Assembly (NCBI RefSeq): GCF_003970915.1
Contig: NZ_RXOF01000015.1
Coordinates: forward strand, 1 to 64,000
Source: Hymenobacter gummosus
GTDB taxonomy: Bacteria > Bacteroidota > Bacteroidia > Cytophagales > Hymenobacteraceae
Length of the DNA: 64,000 nt
Reading direction: 5' to 3'
The notes beneath the pieces were generated by a model. It saw only the letters and a program-made list of their open reading frames with translations, was not told the DNA's origin and searched no databases. Positions 24,602-33,659 of this stretch are shown here, one piece after another (position 1 is the first letter of the stretch; the number at the start of each line of letters is the position of its first letter). Made by a program: the position numbers and the translations under genes.

Positions 24602-26509
24602 TTAGTACAGCACCCGGAACTTGATGGTGTGCTCCACCTCGCGCAGGGCCTTGATGACTTCCTGGTCGTACTCGCGGTTCACGTCGGTAATCACGTAGCC
24701 GATGTGCTCGTTGGTCTTCAGGTACTGGCCGAGGATGTTTACCTGGTGGGCGGCCAGCACGTTGTTGATGCGGGCCAGCACGCCGGGCACGTTGGCGTGG
24801 ATGTGAATCAGGCGGTGGGCATCCTGCTGGGCCGGCAGCCGCAGGTTGGGCAGGTTCACGCTCTGTTGGGTGTTGCCGGTGTTGATGTACTGCATGATGC
24901 GCTCCGGCACAAACTCGGCGATGTTGCGTTGGGCCTCGGCCGTGCTGCCGCCGATGTGGGGCGAAAGCAGCACGTTCGACAGGCCCCGCAGCTCGTTCTC
25001 AAATGTCTCGGCGTTGGTCTTAGGCTCGTACGGAAACACGTCGACGGCGGCGCCACCCAGGTGGCCGCTGCGCAGAGCCTCGGCCAGGGCCGGCACGTCG
25101 ACGACGTGGCCGCGGGCGTTGTTGATGAGCAGAGCGCCGGGCTTCATCTGGGCCAGCTCGGCGGCGCCGATGAGGTTGGTGTTTTCCTTGCGCCCGTCCA
25201 CGTGCAGGGTCACCACGTCGGCCTGTTGCAGCAGCTCGGTGAGGGTGCGGCACTTCACCGCGTTGCCCAGCTGCAGCTTCTCGGCAATGTCGAAGTAGAG
25301 CACCTGCATGCCCAGGTTTTCGGCCAGCACCGACAGCTGGGCCCCGATGTTGCCGTAGCCCACGATGCCCAGCTTCTTGCCGCGCACCTCAAAGGCCCCG
25401 GCGGCCGACTTGTCCCACTCGCCCCGGTGCATCTTCTCGCTCTTGACGGGCAGGCGGCGGGCCAGACTGATGATTTCGCTGATGGTCAGCTCCACCACCG
25501 AGCGGGTGTTGGAGAAGGGCGCGTTGAACACGGCAATGCCGCGCTGCATGCAGCCCACGAGGTCAATTTGGTTGGTGCCGATGCAGAAGGCGCCCACGGC
25601 AATGAGGCGGTTGGCCCGCTCCAGCACCCGCGGCGTCACCTGCGTCTTGGAGCGGATGCCCAGGATGCTCACGCCCTCGATGCGCGCCATCAGCTCCTCC
25701 TCATCCAGCCCGCCCGGCACGATTTCCACCTGGTAGCCCTCCTCCCGGAACAGCCGCTCGGCGGTGGGTTCGATGTTTTCGAGCAGCAGAGCCTTGATGC
25801 GGTTCTTGGGGTAGGAGAGGGTCATCGGGAGCTTATTCTGGTAGAGGAATTCGTCGAAGGTGGGCGCAATCTTGTCGGCGTTGGCCACCACGGCGGGCCG
25901 GGCCACGTTTTCGGTGAAGGCATAAAAGCGGTGCGCCATGCCGGCTTCGCGGATCTGGTAGTCGGTAATACCGTCGCCGAGCACGTACACTTCGGCCCCT
26001 TCCAGGCCCATTTGTTCCAGCTGCCGGATTTTGCCGCCGTCCTGGCTGAGCGGGTTCGTGGGGTCGAAGCCGGTGATGTTGCCGGCCTCGTCGAAGGTGA
26101 AGGTGTTGGCCAGCACCTGCTCGGCCGGAATGCCGAACTCGGCCACCACCGGCACGATAAACTCGCGGAAGCCGCTGCTGACGATGTAGATGCGGCCCGG
26201 CGCGTGCTCGTGAAAAAACGCCTGGTTGCGCCGGATGCTGTCCGATACCTTGGTGCGCAGGTGCTGCACCAGCTCGTCGAGGTGCTCCCGGCGGGCGGGC
26301 AGCAGGGCAATGCGCCGTTTCAGCGACTCACTAAAGGAGAGGGAGCCGTCCATGCCCGCGTCGGTCAGGGCTTTGATGTCGGCCACTACCTGGGCGCGCT
26401 CGGGGCGGCCGCGGAGGGCAATGTCGGCCAGCTCGTCCAGGGCTTCTACCTGGGTAAAGGTGCTGTCGAAGTCGATTACCAGAAAGGGTAAAGGCGCGGG
26501 TGCAGTCAT
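24602..26509 (-). CDS. serA: Fused phosphoserine phosphatase / D-3-phosphoglycerate dehydrogenase
   Basis: A 635-residue fusion of two enzymes of serine synthesis. Residues 1-215 are a HAD phosphatase of SerB type, with VIDFDSTFTQVEALDEL carrying the nucleophile Asp13 and acid Asp15, YIVSSGF and YVLGDGITDYQI. Residues about 240-540 are a D-isomer hydroxyacid dehydrogenase (GIVGYGNIGAQ NAD motif, INNARGHVVD, LLSPHIGGSTAEA with the catalytic His). The last about 75 residues form an ACT domain (IHIHANVPGVLARINNVL), as in serine-inhibited SerA. The fusion brings the first and last steps together; the middle step (SerC) is not in the window. The frame is open upstream to 26620, but the conserved start is MTAPAPLPFLVIDFD. 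Confidence 0.93.
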   Translation of the reverse strand: MTAPAPLPFLVIDFDSTFTQVEALDELADIALRGRPERAQVVADIKALTDAGMDGSLSFSESLKRRIALLPARREHLDELVQHLRTKVSDSIRRNQAFFHEHAPGRIYIVSSGFREFIVPVVAEFGIPAEQVLANTFTFDEAGNITGFDPTNPLSQDGGKIRQLEQMGLEGAEVYVLGDGITDYQIREAGMAHRFYAFTENVARPAVVANADKIAPTFDEFLYQNKLPMTLSYPKNRIKALLLENIEPTAERLFREEGYQVEIVPGGLDEEELMARIEGVSILGIRSKTQVTPRVLERANRLIAVGAFCIGTNQIDLVGCMQRGIAVFNAPFSNTRSVVELTISEIISLARRLPVKSEKMHRGEWDKSAAGAFEVRGKKLGIVGYGNIGAQLSVLAENLGMQVLYFDIAEKLQLGNAVKCRTLTELLQQADVVTLHVDGRKENTNLIGAAELAQMKPGALLINNARGHVVDVPALAEALRSGHLGGAAVDVFPYEPKTNAETFENELRGLSNVLLSPHIGGSTAEAQRNIAEFVPERIMQYINTGNTQQSVNLPNLRLPAQQDAHRLIHIHANVPGVLARINNVLAAHQVNILGQYLKTNEHIGYVITDVNREYDQEVIKALREVEHTIKFRVLY

Positions 26510-26712
26510 GGCCGCAATATCGGGCAGAATAGCTTGCGCCGCGGCCCGGGCGGCAGATAATTGCGGCGGGCCGCGGCGGCTGGCCCGGGCGGCGGCCAAA
26601 AACCGCCGGTTCCGCTGCAACCATCGGCCCCCGTTCGGGCTCCTGCCAGCGGAGCCCGCGGGCAGCGGGTGCCTACTTCTGATTAGCTCATTTCAATCAA
26701 CCTCCACGTATT

Positions 26713-27443
26713 ATGCGGCAGCTTTTACTTATCGGCGCCTTGGCCGGCCTGGCTACCACCGCGCAGGCGCAGGCCTGGGAAACCTCGGCGCACCTGACCG
26801 GCGGCGGCTTCAACTTCCGCGGCGCCTCGGCCGAGCGGGCGTCGATATTGAATATGTACCGGACAAACGTTGTCAGTCCAACAGGCAGCACCGGCTACAC
26901 CAACAACCCCTACGGCGCCCGGCCGGGCCTGTCGTACGGGGTAGCCCTGCAGCAGCAGCGCGTCACCAAGGGCCGGCTGCTGCTGGGGCTGCAGGCCGGC
27001 TACGAGCGGCTGCGCAGCCGCTCGTAGCCGGCCTGGTGCTGCTCTACTACTCGGGGGCCGATTACCTGCCCACGCTCAGCGGCCGCACCCACCTCATCAA
27101 CGAGTTTGTCAACGTGCACCCGTTCGTGGGGCGGCGCTTCGGATTGGGCAAGGCGCTGAGCGTGGACGTAAGCGCCGGGGCCGACCTGGGCCTGCTGCTG
27201 CACAGCCAAGAAAAAGGCCGGGCCACCGATGAGCAAGGACAAACCCTAAGCAGTAACCTGGAGCGGCCTCAGCCGGGCCTGGACGTGCGCCCCCGGCTGA
27301 ACCTGACCACCTACTACAAGCGCGCCGGGCTGAGCCTGGGCTACTCCCACGGCCTGACCAACTACCGCCGCAGCTGGGTGGGCGGCGTCAACGAGGCCTA
27401 CGCGCAGGTGTGGCGCCTGGGCGTGGTGTACCGGCTGCGCTGA
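26713..27443 (+). pseudogene. Outer-membrane beta-barrel protein gene broken by a palindrome
   Basis: The first part (26713-27027, 104 codons) has a signal peptide (MRQLLLIGALAGLATTAQAQ) and strands such as SYGVALQQQRVTKGRLLLGL, then stops at the perfect palindrome 26992-27035. A second frame continues with HLINEFVNVHPFVGRRFGLG, LNLTTYYKRAGLSLGYSHGL and WRLGVVYRLR, ending at 27443, the aromatic end of a porin-like barrel. Both halves fit one outer-membrane beta-barrel protein. The frames differ and some residues between ERLRSR and the next strand appear missing, so either the gene is inactivated or the palindrome is an assembly fold-back. Confidence 0.65.
26992..27035. repeat. Perfect 44-bp palindrome
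   Basis: The two 22-bp halves, 26992-27013 and 27014-27035, are exact reverse complements with no loop (CAGGCCGGCTACGAGCGGCT...). The left half encodes QAGYERLR of the barrel protein and the right half reverses it, creating the stop. Confidence 0.95.
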
Positions 27444-27465
27444 GGCCGCAGCCGTCGTTAAAACG

Positions 27466-27499
27466 GAAGCGCCCGACGTAAGGCTACGTCGGGCGCTTC
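27466..27499. terminator. Bidirectional hairpin between convergent genes
   Basis: GAAGCGCCCGACGTA and TACGTCGGGCGCTTC pair perfectly around AGGC. No strong T-run, but it lies between genes ending at 27443 (+) and 27524 (-). Confidence 0.7.
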
Positions 27500-27523
27500 G
27501 CGTATCGGGGGATAAGCCGGGGC

Positions 27524-27844
27524 TTAGTCGTCCATTTTGGCTTTCGACTTGCGGCGCTTGTCTTTCACCTTCACGTCGTCGGTGCGGGGCGACACGGTGC
27601 TCTGCGTCACGCCGGAGCCGGCTTGCGTCTGGATGCTGGAGCCGCCCGTCGTGGTCGATTCCACCGTCGTGGTGGTGGTTTCGGTGGTCGTGGAGGCCGG
27701 GGCGGGCTGCACGATTACCGGGGCCGGGGCGGGCGTAGCCGGGGTAGTGGTGGTTTGCTGGGTGGTCGTCGTGGTGCGGGTCTGGGCAGTGGCGGCGGTA
27801 GCGCCGGTGGCCAGCAGAGCGGCAAGTACGAGGAGCTTTTTCAT
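27524..27844 (-). CDS. Small secreted Thr-rich protein
   Basis: 106 residues: MKKLLVLAALLATGATAATA signal peptide, then a disordered Thr/Pro-rich segment (TTTTTQQTTTTPATPAPAPV), a second Thr-rich stretch, and a basic end (VKVKDKRRKSKAKMDD). No folded domain is visible. Such sequence could be O-glycosylated in Bacteroidota (D-S/T-A/L/V/I/M/T motifs), but none is clear here. It ends near a bidirectional hairpin. Confidence 0.6.
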   Translation of the reverse strand: MKKLLVLAALLATGATAATAQTRTTTTTQQTTTTPATPAPAPVIVQPAPASTTTETTTTTVESTTTGGSSIQTQAGSGVTQSTVSPRTDDVKVKDKRRKSKAKMDD

Positions 27845-27976
27845 GGCTAGGTCGAGTCTTGGTTGAAACCGGCCTGCCCGTTCGGGCGGGCCGATGCCTA
27901 GCTTAAACGGAAATCCGCGGTTGAGGTTGGAGTAGGGCTCGCGCCGACCCGCCCGCCGCCGTTTCTTTGGCCGCCG

Positions 27977-28615
27977 ATGCGCCTGCTACTTCTCCCGGGG
28001 CTGCTGGCCGGCAGCGTCGCGGCCCCGAGCCAGACCACCCCGCCCCAAACCGCTCCCGCCTACCGGCTGGAAACCATCACGGCCGCCGCTGCCGCGCCCT
28101 CGGCCGCCGATACGCTGCTGCGCCTGCCCTGGCCCCTGACGCAGGTGGTAGCCAAGCGGCGCGGCACGCTCACGCTGCCCCTGCGCAGCGGCGCCAAAAC
28201 CCTGCGCGACTACCACCAGCACACCGATTTCGACGGCCAGGTGGGCTACCAGCACCACGGCTACCTGGCCGCCGTGCGGCTGCACCTCGTCGAAGTCACG
28301 TACTACGAAAGCACCGAGTGGTGGCTCGTGTCGTACGATACTGGGGCGGTGACGCGTCTCTGGAACCGGCCGCAGTTCTCGCCCAACCAGCAGCGGGTAG
28401 CTACCTACTCGGCCGGGCTGGAATACAGCGCCGTGCCCAACGGCGTGCAGGTATTTCAGGTGACGCCGGGCCGGCTGACGCCGCTGGTAACGCTGCGCCC
28501 CGACGGCTGGGAGCCGCAGCGCCTGGCCTGGCGCGACAACCGCACGCTGGACGTACAGGCCAAAGTCGGCCCGAACCTGGAGCACACCGTGTACAAGCGG
28601 CTGACCTTGCGCTGA
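27977..28615 (+). CDS. Secreted protein of unknown function
   Basis: 212 residues with a signal peptide MRLLLLPGLLAGSVAAPSQ. The mature part has a beta-rich pattern (TLTLPLRSGAKTLRDY, YLAAVRLHLVEVTYYES, WWLVSYDTGAVTRLW, FSPNQQRVATYSAG), recalling beta-propeller-like or DUF-type periplasmic proteins with an NQQRVATYS signature, similar to proteins that describe a value shown as text. I cannot name the family. It is a single gene, convergent with the DUF983 gene (3-bp gap to its stop). Confidence 0.6.
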   Translation: MRLLLLPGLLAGSVAAPSQTTPPQTAPAYRLETITAAAAAPSAADTLLRLPWPLTQVVAKRRGTLTLPLRSGAKTLRDYHQHTDFDGQVGYQHHGYLAAVRLHLVEVTYYESTEWWLVSYDTGAVTRLWNRPQFSPNQQRVATYSAGLEYSAVPNGVQVFQVTPGRLTPLVTLRPDGWEPQRLAWRDNRTLDVQAKVGPNLEHTVYKRLTLR

Positions 28616-28618
28616 GGC

Positions 28619-29029
28619 CTACCGGTCCGTGCTACGCGGATTGGCCGGCCGGGCCCCGCGCGGCGCGTAGCTCACGCCCCCAAACAAATACAGCATCAGG
28701 GCGCGGGAGTAGCGGTACACCAGCGGGGTGGTCAGCAGCGTGACGACGGCCACCGACACGATGTAGGCCCACAGCGGCGGGTCGCCGGCCAGGTAGTAGA
28801 GCACCACGCCGACCAGGGCAAACACGGCCACGGCAAAGCCGAAGCTGATGTACATGGCCCCGTAGTAGAACCCGGGCTCGGGCTCGTAGGTCTGCGCGCA
28901 CACGGGGCAGTGGGCGGGCATGTCGGCGAAGTGGGCCACGTTCAGGGCCGAATGGGTAAACAGCGGCCCCTCGTGGCAGCGCGGGCACTTGAGCTGCAGC
29001 AACGACTGGGTGGACGATTCAGTAGCCAT
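28619..29029 (-). CDS. DUF983 membrane protein
   Basis: 136 residues. The N-terminus has a zinc-finger-like pair LKCPRCHEGPLF and HCPVCAQTYEPEPGFYYGAM, the DUF983 signature, followed by two TM segments (SFGFAVAVFALVGVVLYYL and YIVSVAVVTLLTTPLVYRYS). Function unknown; the family is widespread in Bacteroidota and Proteobacteria, sometimes next to cytochrome oxidase genes. The start is at MATESS; the frame extends to 29143 but crosses the promoter box at 29123-29116. Confidence 0.85.
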   Translation of the reverse strand: MATESSTQSLLQLKCPRCHEGPLFTHSALNVAHFADMPAHCPVCAQTYEPEPGFYYGAMYISFGFAVAVFALVGVVLYYLAGDPPLWAYIVSVAVVTLLTTPLVYRYSRALMLYLFGGVSYAPRGARPANPRSTDR

Positions 29030-29115
29030 AACAAAGCGGCGGAAAAGTTGACGGAACGAGCACCGCCCGGGGCGGGGCCAGCCGCCGCGAGTGGGCGGCG
29101 GCTTTGTTTCTACGG

Positions 29116-29123
29116 CAAAGTTA
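29116..29123 (-). promoter_or_regulatory. TAnnTTTG promoter element for DUF983 gene
   Basis: The minus strand reads TAACTTTG, giving an expected leader of about 80 bases before the ATG at 29029. Confidence 0.5.
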
Positions 29124-29175
29124 CCAGGGCGGCGCTCGGCCATTGCGGACTACTTCCGGGCAAGTCCGGTACAAA

Positions 29176-30039
29176 TCACCGCTGCTGGCGGTACTGCTCG
29201 GGCGGCTGGCCGGCGTACTTGCGGAAATAGCGCCCGAAATAGCTCGCGTCGTCGAAGCCCAGCTCGTGGGCCACTTGTGCCACCGACAGGGCCGAGTGCG
29301 TGAGCAGGCGCTGGGCCTCCACCACCACCCGCTCGTGAATGAGGGCGCTGGCCGTTTTGTTGAGCACGCGGCGGCACACGGCGTTCAGGTGACCCGCCGT
29401 CAGGTGCAGCAGCTCGGCGTACTCCTGCACGGTGCGCCGGGTGCGAAAATGCTGGTTCAGCAAGGCCCCGAACTGCCGCACCTGCTGCTGGGCCAGGGCC
29501 GCCCCGCCGCTGGCCTCGGCCCCGAACTGCCGGGCCGCCAGCTCCAGCGTCAGCAGCAGATAGGCGCGCACCACCTCGTCCTGCTGGGGCTGGGCCGTGC
29601 GGGTTTCGGCGTGCAGGCGGCGCAGCAGCGGCAGCAGGGCCGGCTCGTCGGGGGCGGGCAGGTAGAGCACCGGCGGGTGGCGGCCGTCGAAGAAGGGGTA
29701 CTCGTAGAGGCGCGGGCCGGGGTAGCGGAACAGGTAGAACTCGGCGCTGAAAAACACCACGTAGCCGTCGGCCTCGGGCGGCAGCTGCCAGTGGTGCACC
29801 TGCCCCGGCGCCAGAAAAAACACGCTGCCCGGCTCCAGCGCGTAGCTTACCTGGTCGATGGTGTGCGTGCCCCGGCCCTGGGTGACGTAGATGAGCAGGT
29901 AGAAGTCGTGGGCGTGCGGCGCGCGTACGTGCGGAAAGCGGGCCAGGTGCTCGGCCAGCCCGGCCACGTAATAAGGCCGCGGCAGCGCGGGGGCGGGAAA
30001 TGAGTCGAGGGCGAGGACGGGCGGGGCAGTGGGCTTCAT
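29176..30039 (-). CDS. AraC-family transcriptional regulator
   Basis: 287 residues. The N-terminal cupin-type sensor domain (about 10-150) has PHAHDFYLLIYVTQGRG and YALEPGSVFFLAPGQVHHW, the AraC ligand-binding pattern. The C-terminal about 100 residues hold two HTH motifs ending in LSVAQVAHELGFDDASYFGR and YFRKYAGQPPEQYRQ, the AraC signature. It likely senses a small molecule and controls a nearby or distant gene. It is divergent from the transglutaminase gene at 30163 with a 123-bp shared promoter region, so that gene is a possible target. Confidence 0.93.
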   Translation of the reverse strand: MKPTAPPVLALDSFPAPALPRPYYVAGLAEHLARFPHVRAPHAHDFYLLIYVTQGRGTHTIDQVSYALEPGSVFFLAPGQVHHWQLPPEADGYVVFFSAEFYLFRYPGPRLYEYPFFDGRHPPVLYLPAPDEPALLPLLRRLHAETRTAQPQQDEVVRAYLLLTLELAARQFGAEASGGAALAQQQVRQFGALLNQHFRTRRTVQEYAELLHLTAGHLNAVCRRVLNKTASALIHERVVVEAQRLLTHSALSVAQVAHELGFDDASYFGRYFRKYAGQPPEQYRQQR

Positions 30040-30077
30040 CGGGCGGCGGAAATTAGCAGGAAAGCCGCGGCAGCACG

Positions 30078-30105
30078 TTGTTCGCGCTACGACGCGGTAC
30101 CTTTG
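30078..30105 (+). promoter_or_regulatory. TTG-N17-TAnnTTTG promoter for the transglutaminase-like gene
   Basis: TTG at 30078-30080 and TACCTTTG at 30098-30105, spaced 17 bases, fit the Bacteroidota -33/-7 arrangement. The leader would be about 50 bases. Confidence 0.6.
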
Positions 30106-30162
30106 TCCGCTGTTTTCGCGCGCCGGCCAAACTTCTGCCCCCGCTCGACGGTCTACCTAACC

Positions 30163-31188
30163 ATGTCCATCCGTTTCTCGGTGGGGCGGGCCCGCGCCGG
30201 GCTGCTCGTCACCTGTACTTCGCTGCTGATGCTCACCGCTGCCCAACCCGCCGCGCCCGTGGTGCCGTGCGTGCGCACCTTTGCCCTCGATTACCAGGCC
30301 ACCGTGGCCGCCGCCCCGGCCGGAGCCCGGGCCCTCGATTTGTGGCTGCCCGTGCCCCACGACGACGCCTCGCAGGACATCCGCGAGCTGAAAATCGACT
30401 CGCCGTATCCCTTTGATATTCGCCCCGGGCAGTACGGCAACCGCGTCCTGCACCTGCGCCTGAGCCCGGCGTCGGCCCAGCCGTTTACCGTGGCCCTGCA
30501 CTGCCAGGTGACGCGCCGGGAGCACACCAACCCGCTGCTGCCCCCGGCGCCCGGCCGCAAAGCCCCCAAAGAAGCAGCCGACCCCGACCTCAACCGCTGG
30601 CTGGCCCCCGACCGCCTCGTGCCCCTCGACGACTCCATCCGGGTGTGGGCCCGGCGCGTGGTGGCCCAGGCCGGCGCCCGCACCGAGTTGGAACAGGCCC
30701 GCGCCATCTACAACCACGTGGTGGGCACCGTGAAGTACGACAAGAGCGGGCAGGGCTGGGGCCGCGGCGACATTTACTACGCCTGCGACGCCCGCCGCGG
30801 CAACTGCACCGACTTTCACGCCCTGTTTATCGGCTACTGCCGGGCGCTGGGCATTCCGGCCCGCTTCAGCATCGGCCTGCCGCTGCCCGCGGAGCGCGGG
30901 CAGGGCGAGGTGAAGGGCTACCACTGCTGGGCCGAGTTCTACACCAAAACCACCGGCTGGGTGCCCATCGACGCCTCCGAGGCGGCCAAGAACCCCGACA
31001 AGCGCGAGTACTTCTTCGGCCACCACGACGAAAACCGGGTGGAGCTGACCCGCGGCCGCGACCTGACGCTGACGCCGCCCCAGCAGGGCGAGCCGCTGAA
31101 CTACTTCGTGTACCCCTACGCCGAGCTGGACGGCCGCCCCTATTCGGGCCTCAGCCACCAGTTCCGCTACCGCGACGCCACGGAATAA
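30163..31188 (+). CDS. Exported transglutaminase-like cysteine protease/amidase
   Basis: 341 residues. A signal peptide around residues 8-27 (RARAGLLVTCTSLLMLTA) is followed by an N-terminal beta domain and a transglutaminase-like core. The catalytic Cys215 is in RGNCTDFHALFIGYCRALG, His254 in GYHCWAEFY and Asp270 in WVPIDASEA. The family hydrolyses or cross-links amide bonds; in Bacteroidota such proteins are often involved in cell-wall or peptide processing. The frame extends upstream, but the start at 30163 follows the promoter at a normal distance and gives the signal. Confidence 0.88.
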   Translation: MSIRFSVGRARAGLLVTCTSLLMLTAAQPAAPVVPCVRTFALDYQATVAAAPAGARALDLWLPVPHDDASQDIRELKIDSPYPFDIRPGQYGNRVLHLRLSPASAQPFTVALHCQVTRREHTNPLLPPAPGRKAPKEAADPDLNRWLAPDRLVPLDDSIRVWARRVVAQAGARTELEQARAIYNHVVGTVKYDKSGQGWGRGDIYYACDARRGNCTDFHALFIGYCRALGIPARFSIGLPLPAERGQGEVKGYHCWAEFYTKTTGWVPIDASEAAKNPDKREYFFGHHDENRVELTRGRDLTLTPPQQGEPLNYFVYPYAELDGRPYSGLSHQFRYRDATE

Positions 31189-31347
31189 GGGGCAGGAACC
31201 CGGGTTGCGGAACCAGCCCAGGATATGGCCCGCACGCCGTGGCGCTAATCAAGTCTGGCGTTTCGGGGCCCCGTGAACAGCTCCGGGAAATCAGGAATTG
31301 CTTTTAAGAGCCGATTCTTCCTTCTTCGCTCTTCATTCCTCATTCCC

Positions 31348-32544
31348 TTGCAGATACCGTTTACGCCCGTCGTGGTGCTGCTGCTGGCCGTCATGGCCCA
31401 GGCCGTGTTTGCGGCGGGGCTGCTGTGGGCGGCCCCGCACAACCGCCGCCCCAACCGCCTGCTGGCCCTGCTCATGCTGGCCTTTGCCCTGTGGATTCTC
31501 GACGGGTTTTTCCGCGCGGCCAACATCTACGGGCAAAATCCCAACTGGTATTTCGCCCCGATTTACTATTCCTTCGCCTTTGGGCCGCTGCTGTACTTCT
31601 ACGTGCGCAGCCTCACCAACCACGACTTCCGCCTGGAGCCGCGCCACCTGTGGCACTTCGGACCGGTGCTGCTGCAAGCGGGGCTGTACCTGGCGCTGCG
31701 CTTCGCGGATTACCCCAGCCGGGCCTGGTTCTGGGAGCAGGTGCACCGGCCCTACACCTACCGGCTGGAGTTTATCGGCACCTGGGTTTCGCTTATGCTC
31801 TACCTCGGCCTGAGTTTGCGCCGCCTGCGCCACTTCGGCCGCTACCTCGACGACAACTTCTCCGAAACCTCGCAGCTGCGCCTGCGCTGGCTGCGCGTGC
31901 TGCTGGTGCTGCTGGCCGTGGTCAGCGCCCAATGGCTGGCCGAGGTGCTGCTGCGCGAGTTTGGCGGCCTGTACTACCGCTACGACTACTCCACCGAGCT
32001 GCTGGGCGTGGTAGTGCTGCTCATCGGCGTGGTGGGCCTGCGCCAGGCCGACATGCGCGCCGTGCACTTCGAGGCCGCCGAAACGGAGCCGGAGTTCCCC
32101 GCTGCCGCCACCGGACCGGCCGCCTCCGCAGCAGCAGCAGTGGCCGCTCCGGCCCCGGTGCCCGCGCCGCTGGCCGCGCCGCGCGAAGTGGCCGCGGTGG
32201 ATGCTGCCGTGCAGGAGCGCATTCGGCGGGCCTTGGAAGACGAGCAGCTCTACCGCAACCCCACGCTTACCCTGGCCGAGCTGGCCGCCCACACCGGCCT
32301 GCCCGCCCGGCTGATTTCCTTTACCGTCAACCAGGGCTTCGGCAAGTCCTTCAACGACCTCGTCAACGGCTACCGCGTGGCCGAAGTGCAGCGCCGCCTT
32401 GCCCGTACCGACGACGCCCAGCGCCTCACCCTGCTCGGCATTGCCTTTGAAAGCGGCTTCAACTCCAAGACCACCTTCAACCGCATCTTCAAGCAAGCCA
32501 CCGGCGTAGCCCCGAGCGAGTTTGGCCGGGGAAAGGAAGAGTAG
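31348..32544 (+). CDS. Membrane-anchored AraC-type transcriptional regulator
   Basis: About 398 residues from a TTG at 31348 (alternative in-frame GTG at 31273 adds 25 residues). Seven TM helices occupy the N-terminal half (FTPVVVLLLAVMAQAVFAAG, NRLLALLMLAFALWILDGFF, YFAPIYYSFAFGPLLYFYV, and others). A Pro/Ala-rich cytoplasmic linker (about 255-295) is followed by an AraC HTH domain (LTLAELAAHTGLPARLISFT ... GIAFESGFNSKTTFNRIFKQ ... TGVAPSEF). The layout matches the 7TM-HTH regulators common in Bacteroidota, which sense a membrane or periplasmic signal. No neighbouring target is obvious. Confidence 0.85.
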   Translation: MQIPFTPVVVLLLAVMAQAVFAAGLLWAAPHNRRPNRLLALLMLAFALWILDGFFRAANIYGQNPNWYFAPIYYSFAFGPLLYFYVRSLTNHDFRLEPRHLWHFGPVLLQAGLYLALRFADYPSRAWFWEQVHRPYTYRLEFIGTWVSLMLYLGLSLRRLRHFGRYLDDNFSETSQLRLRWLRVLLVLLAVVSAQWLAEVLLREFGGLYYRYDYSTELLGVVVLLIGVVGLRQADMRAVHFEAAETEPEFPAAATGPAASAAAAVAAPAPVPAPLAAPREVAAVDAAVQERIRRALEDEQLYRNPTLTLAELAAHTGLPARLISFTVNQGFGKSFNDLVNGYRVAEVQRRLARTDDAQRLTLLGIAFESGFNSKTTFNRIFKQATGVAPSEFGRGKEE

Positions 32545-32949
32545 GGAAGAAGAAAGAGCGTCATGAAAGCGGCCGTCATCCTGAGGCGCAGCCGAAGGAC
32601 CTTCCTCGCACACCGCACCGCCGCAGGTGACAATGCTCCGACACTACTTCGTCAGCACGACAAAAGCGCAGCTGCCACGGCCCGGTTATTCGGGCTGCAG
32701 CTGCGTTCCTACTTTGCCACCACTAAAAGCGTCTGCCCTTCGTCGGTAGCGGCGGTGCAGGGTGCTAGGCAGGGCCTTGGCTTAGCCTTCCTTCGGTTCG
32801 CTCTGCTCAGGACGACGTTTTTTCCTCACCTCACTACCCCAGATAGTCCCAAAACACGCTTTGGGACGTTCCACTTCCGCCGCTGGGGCGCTTGGCGGGG
32901 GCCGCGGGGCCACTTTTGGACCGTCGTTCAACCCCAACCGAACCCGGCC
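32545..32949. other. Spacer with composite inverted repeat
   Basis: 405 bp without a gene. It holds the repeat 32570-32818 (dispersed family) with an inner hairpin near 32665-32714, then about 130 bp of leader including a GGGCGC-rich stretch before the gene at 32950. Confidence 0.7.
32570..32818. repeat. Dispersed inverted repeat with inner hairpin (copy 2)
   Basis: Left arm 32570-32626 (GTCATCCTGAGGCGCAGCCG...), right arm 32751-32818 (...TTCGCTCTGCTCAGGACGAC). The inner part, GCGCAGCTGCCACGGCCCG and CGGGCTGCAGCTGCG around 32665-32714, forms its own hairpin. Same design as 42501-42714. Confidence 0.75.
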
Positions 32950-33495
32950 ATGAACCGCCTCCTTACCGCTCCGCTGCTGGCCCTGCTGCTGACGCTGCAC
33001 CTGCCCGCCGCCGGCCAAACGCCAGCGCCGCCCGCTGCCTGGACCAACCACCGCCGCGTGCTGCCCGACAAGCTGCGTGAGCTGCCCGTGGGCCTCTCGC
33101 TCTGGCACACGCCCAACCCCAACTACCCCGAGCCCAACCCCGCGCAGCCCGGCGGCTTCGTGTGGAAGCACAGCACCGTGGTGCGCGCCGACGTGGCCGA
33201 CCTCACCATCGTGGAGTGCGGCAGCTTTATCTGGTACAACGAGGCCGGCTGGCAGCAGAACATGCGCGAGACGCCCGCCGAGTTTGCCGAGTTGTTCGGC
33301 TGCCCCGGCGGCCAGCTGCGGCAGGGCCAAGTCTACACCTTCCCGAAAAACTACCGCTACGCCGACAGCAGCCGCGGCCTCTACGGCGGCGACGCGCTCT
33401 GGTACATCCTGGCCCGCGACCAGCAGGGCCGCCTCTACAAAGGCTACGGCCTCCTCGAAACCGAAGCCACCGTGCGCCCGACTGCCGCCCCCTAG
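32950..33495 (+). CDS. Secreted protein of unknown function
   Basis: 181 residues with a signal peptide (MNRLLTAPLLALLLTLHLPA). The mature part contains YPEPNPAQPGGFVWKHSTVV and ECGSFIWYNEAGWQQNMRE, with aromatic-rich short strands, and GLYGGDALWYILARDQQGR. I do not recognise the family; the W/Y-rich pattern suggests a small beta-sandwich. It precedes the YceI gene with a 164-bp gap. Confidence 0.6.
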   Translation: MNRLLTAPLLALLLTLHLPAAGQTPAPPAAWTNHRRVLPDKLRELPVGLSLWHTPNPNYPEPNPAQPGGFVWKHSTVVRADVADLTIVECGSFIWYNEAGWQQNMRETPAEFAELFGCPGGQLRQGQVYTFPKNYRYADSSRGLYGGDALWYILARDQQGRLYKGYGLLETEATVRPTAAP

Positions 33496-33659
33496 GGCCG
33501 GTATCGGATCGGTGGACGATGCTTGCCGGCCCGCGTTGGAACGCGGGCCGCATTGCCCCACCACGTGAGAGGGTCAGCGTAGGCTGCTGCCCGGATTCCC
33601 TTTCCGTAGGACTCGGCTCTGCCGGCCAAATCCTGCGACGAACCAACTCAACTTTTCCC

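Noticed and set aside
31273-31347. GTG start at 31273 for the membrane AraC-type regulator
   Set aside because: Possible but less likely: the added residues (MNSSGKSGIAFKSRFFLL) show no conserved feature, and the TTG at 31348 starts right at the first TM segment; kept as an alternative.
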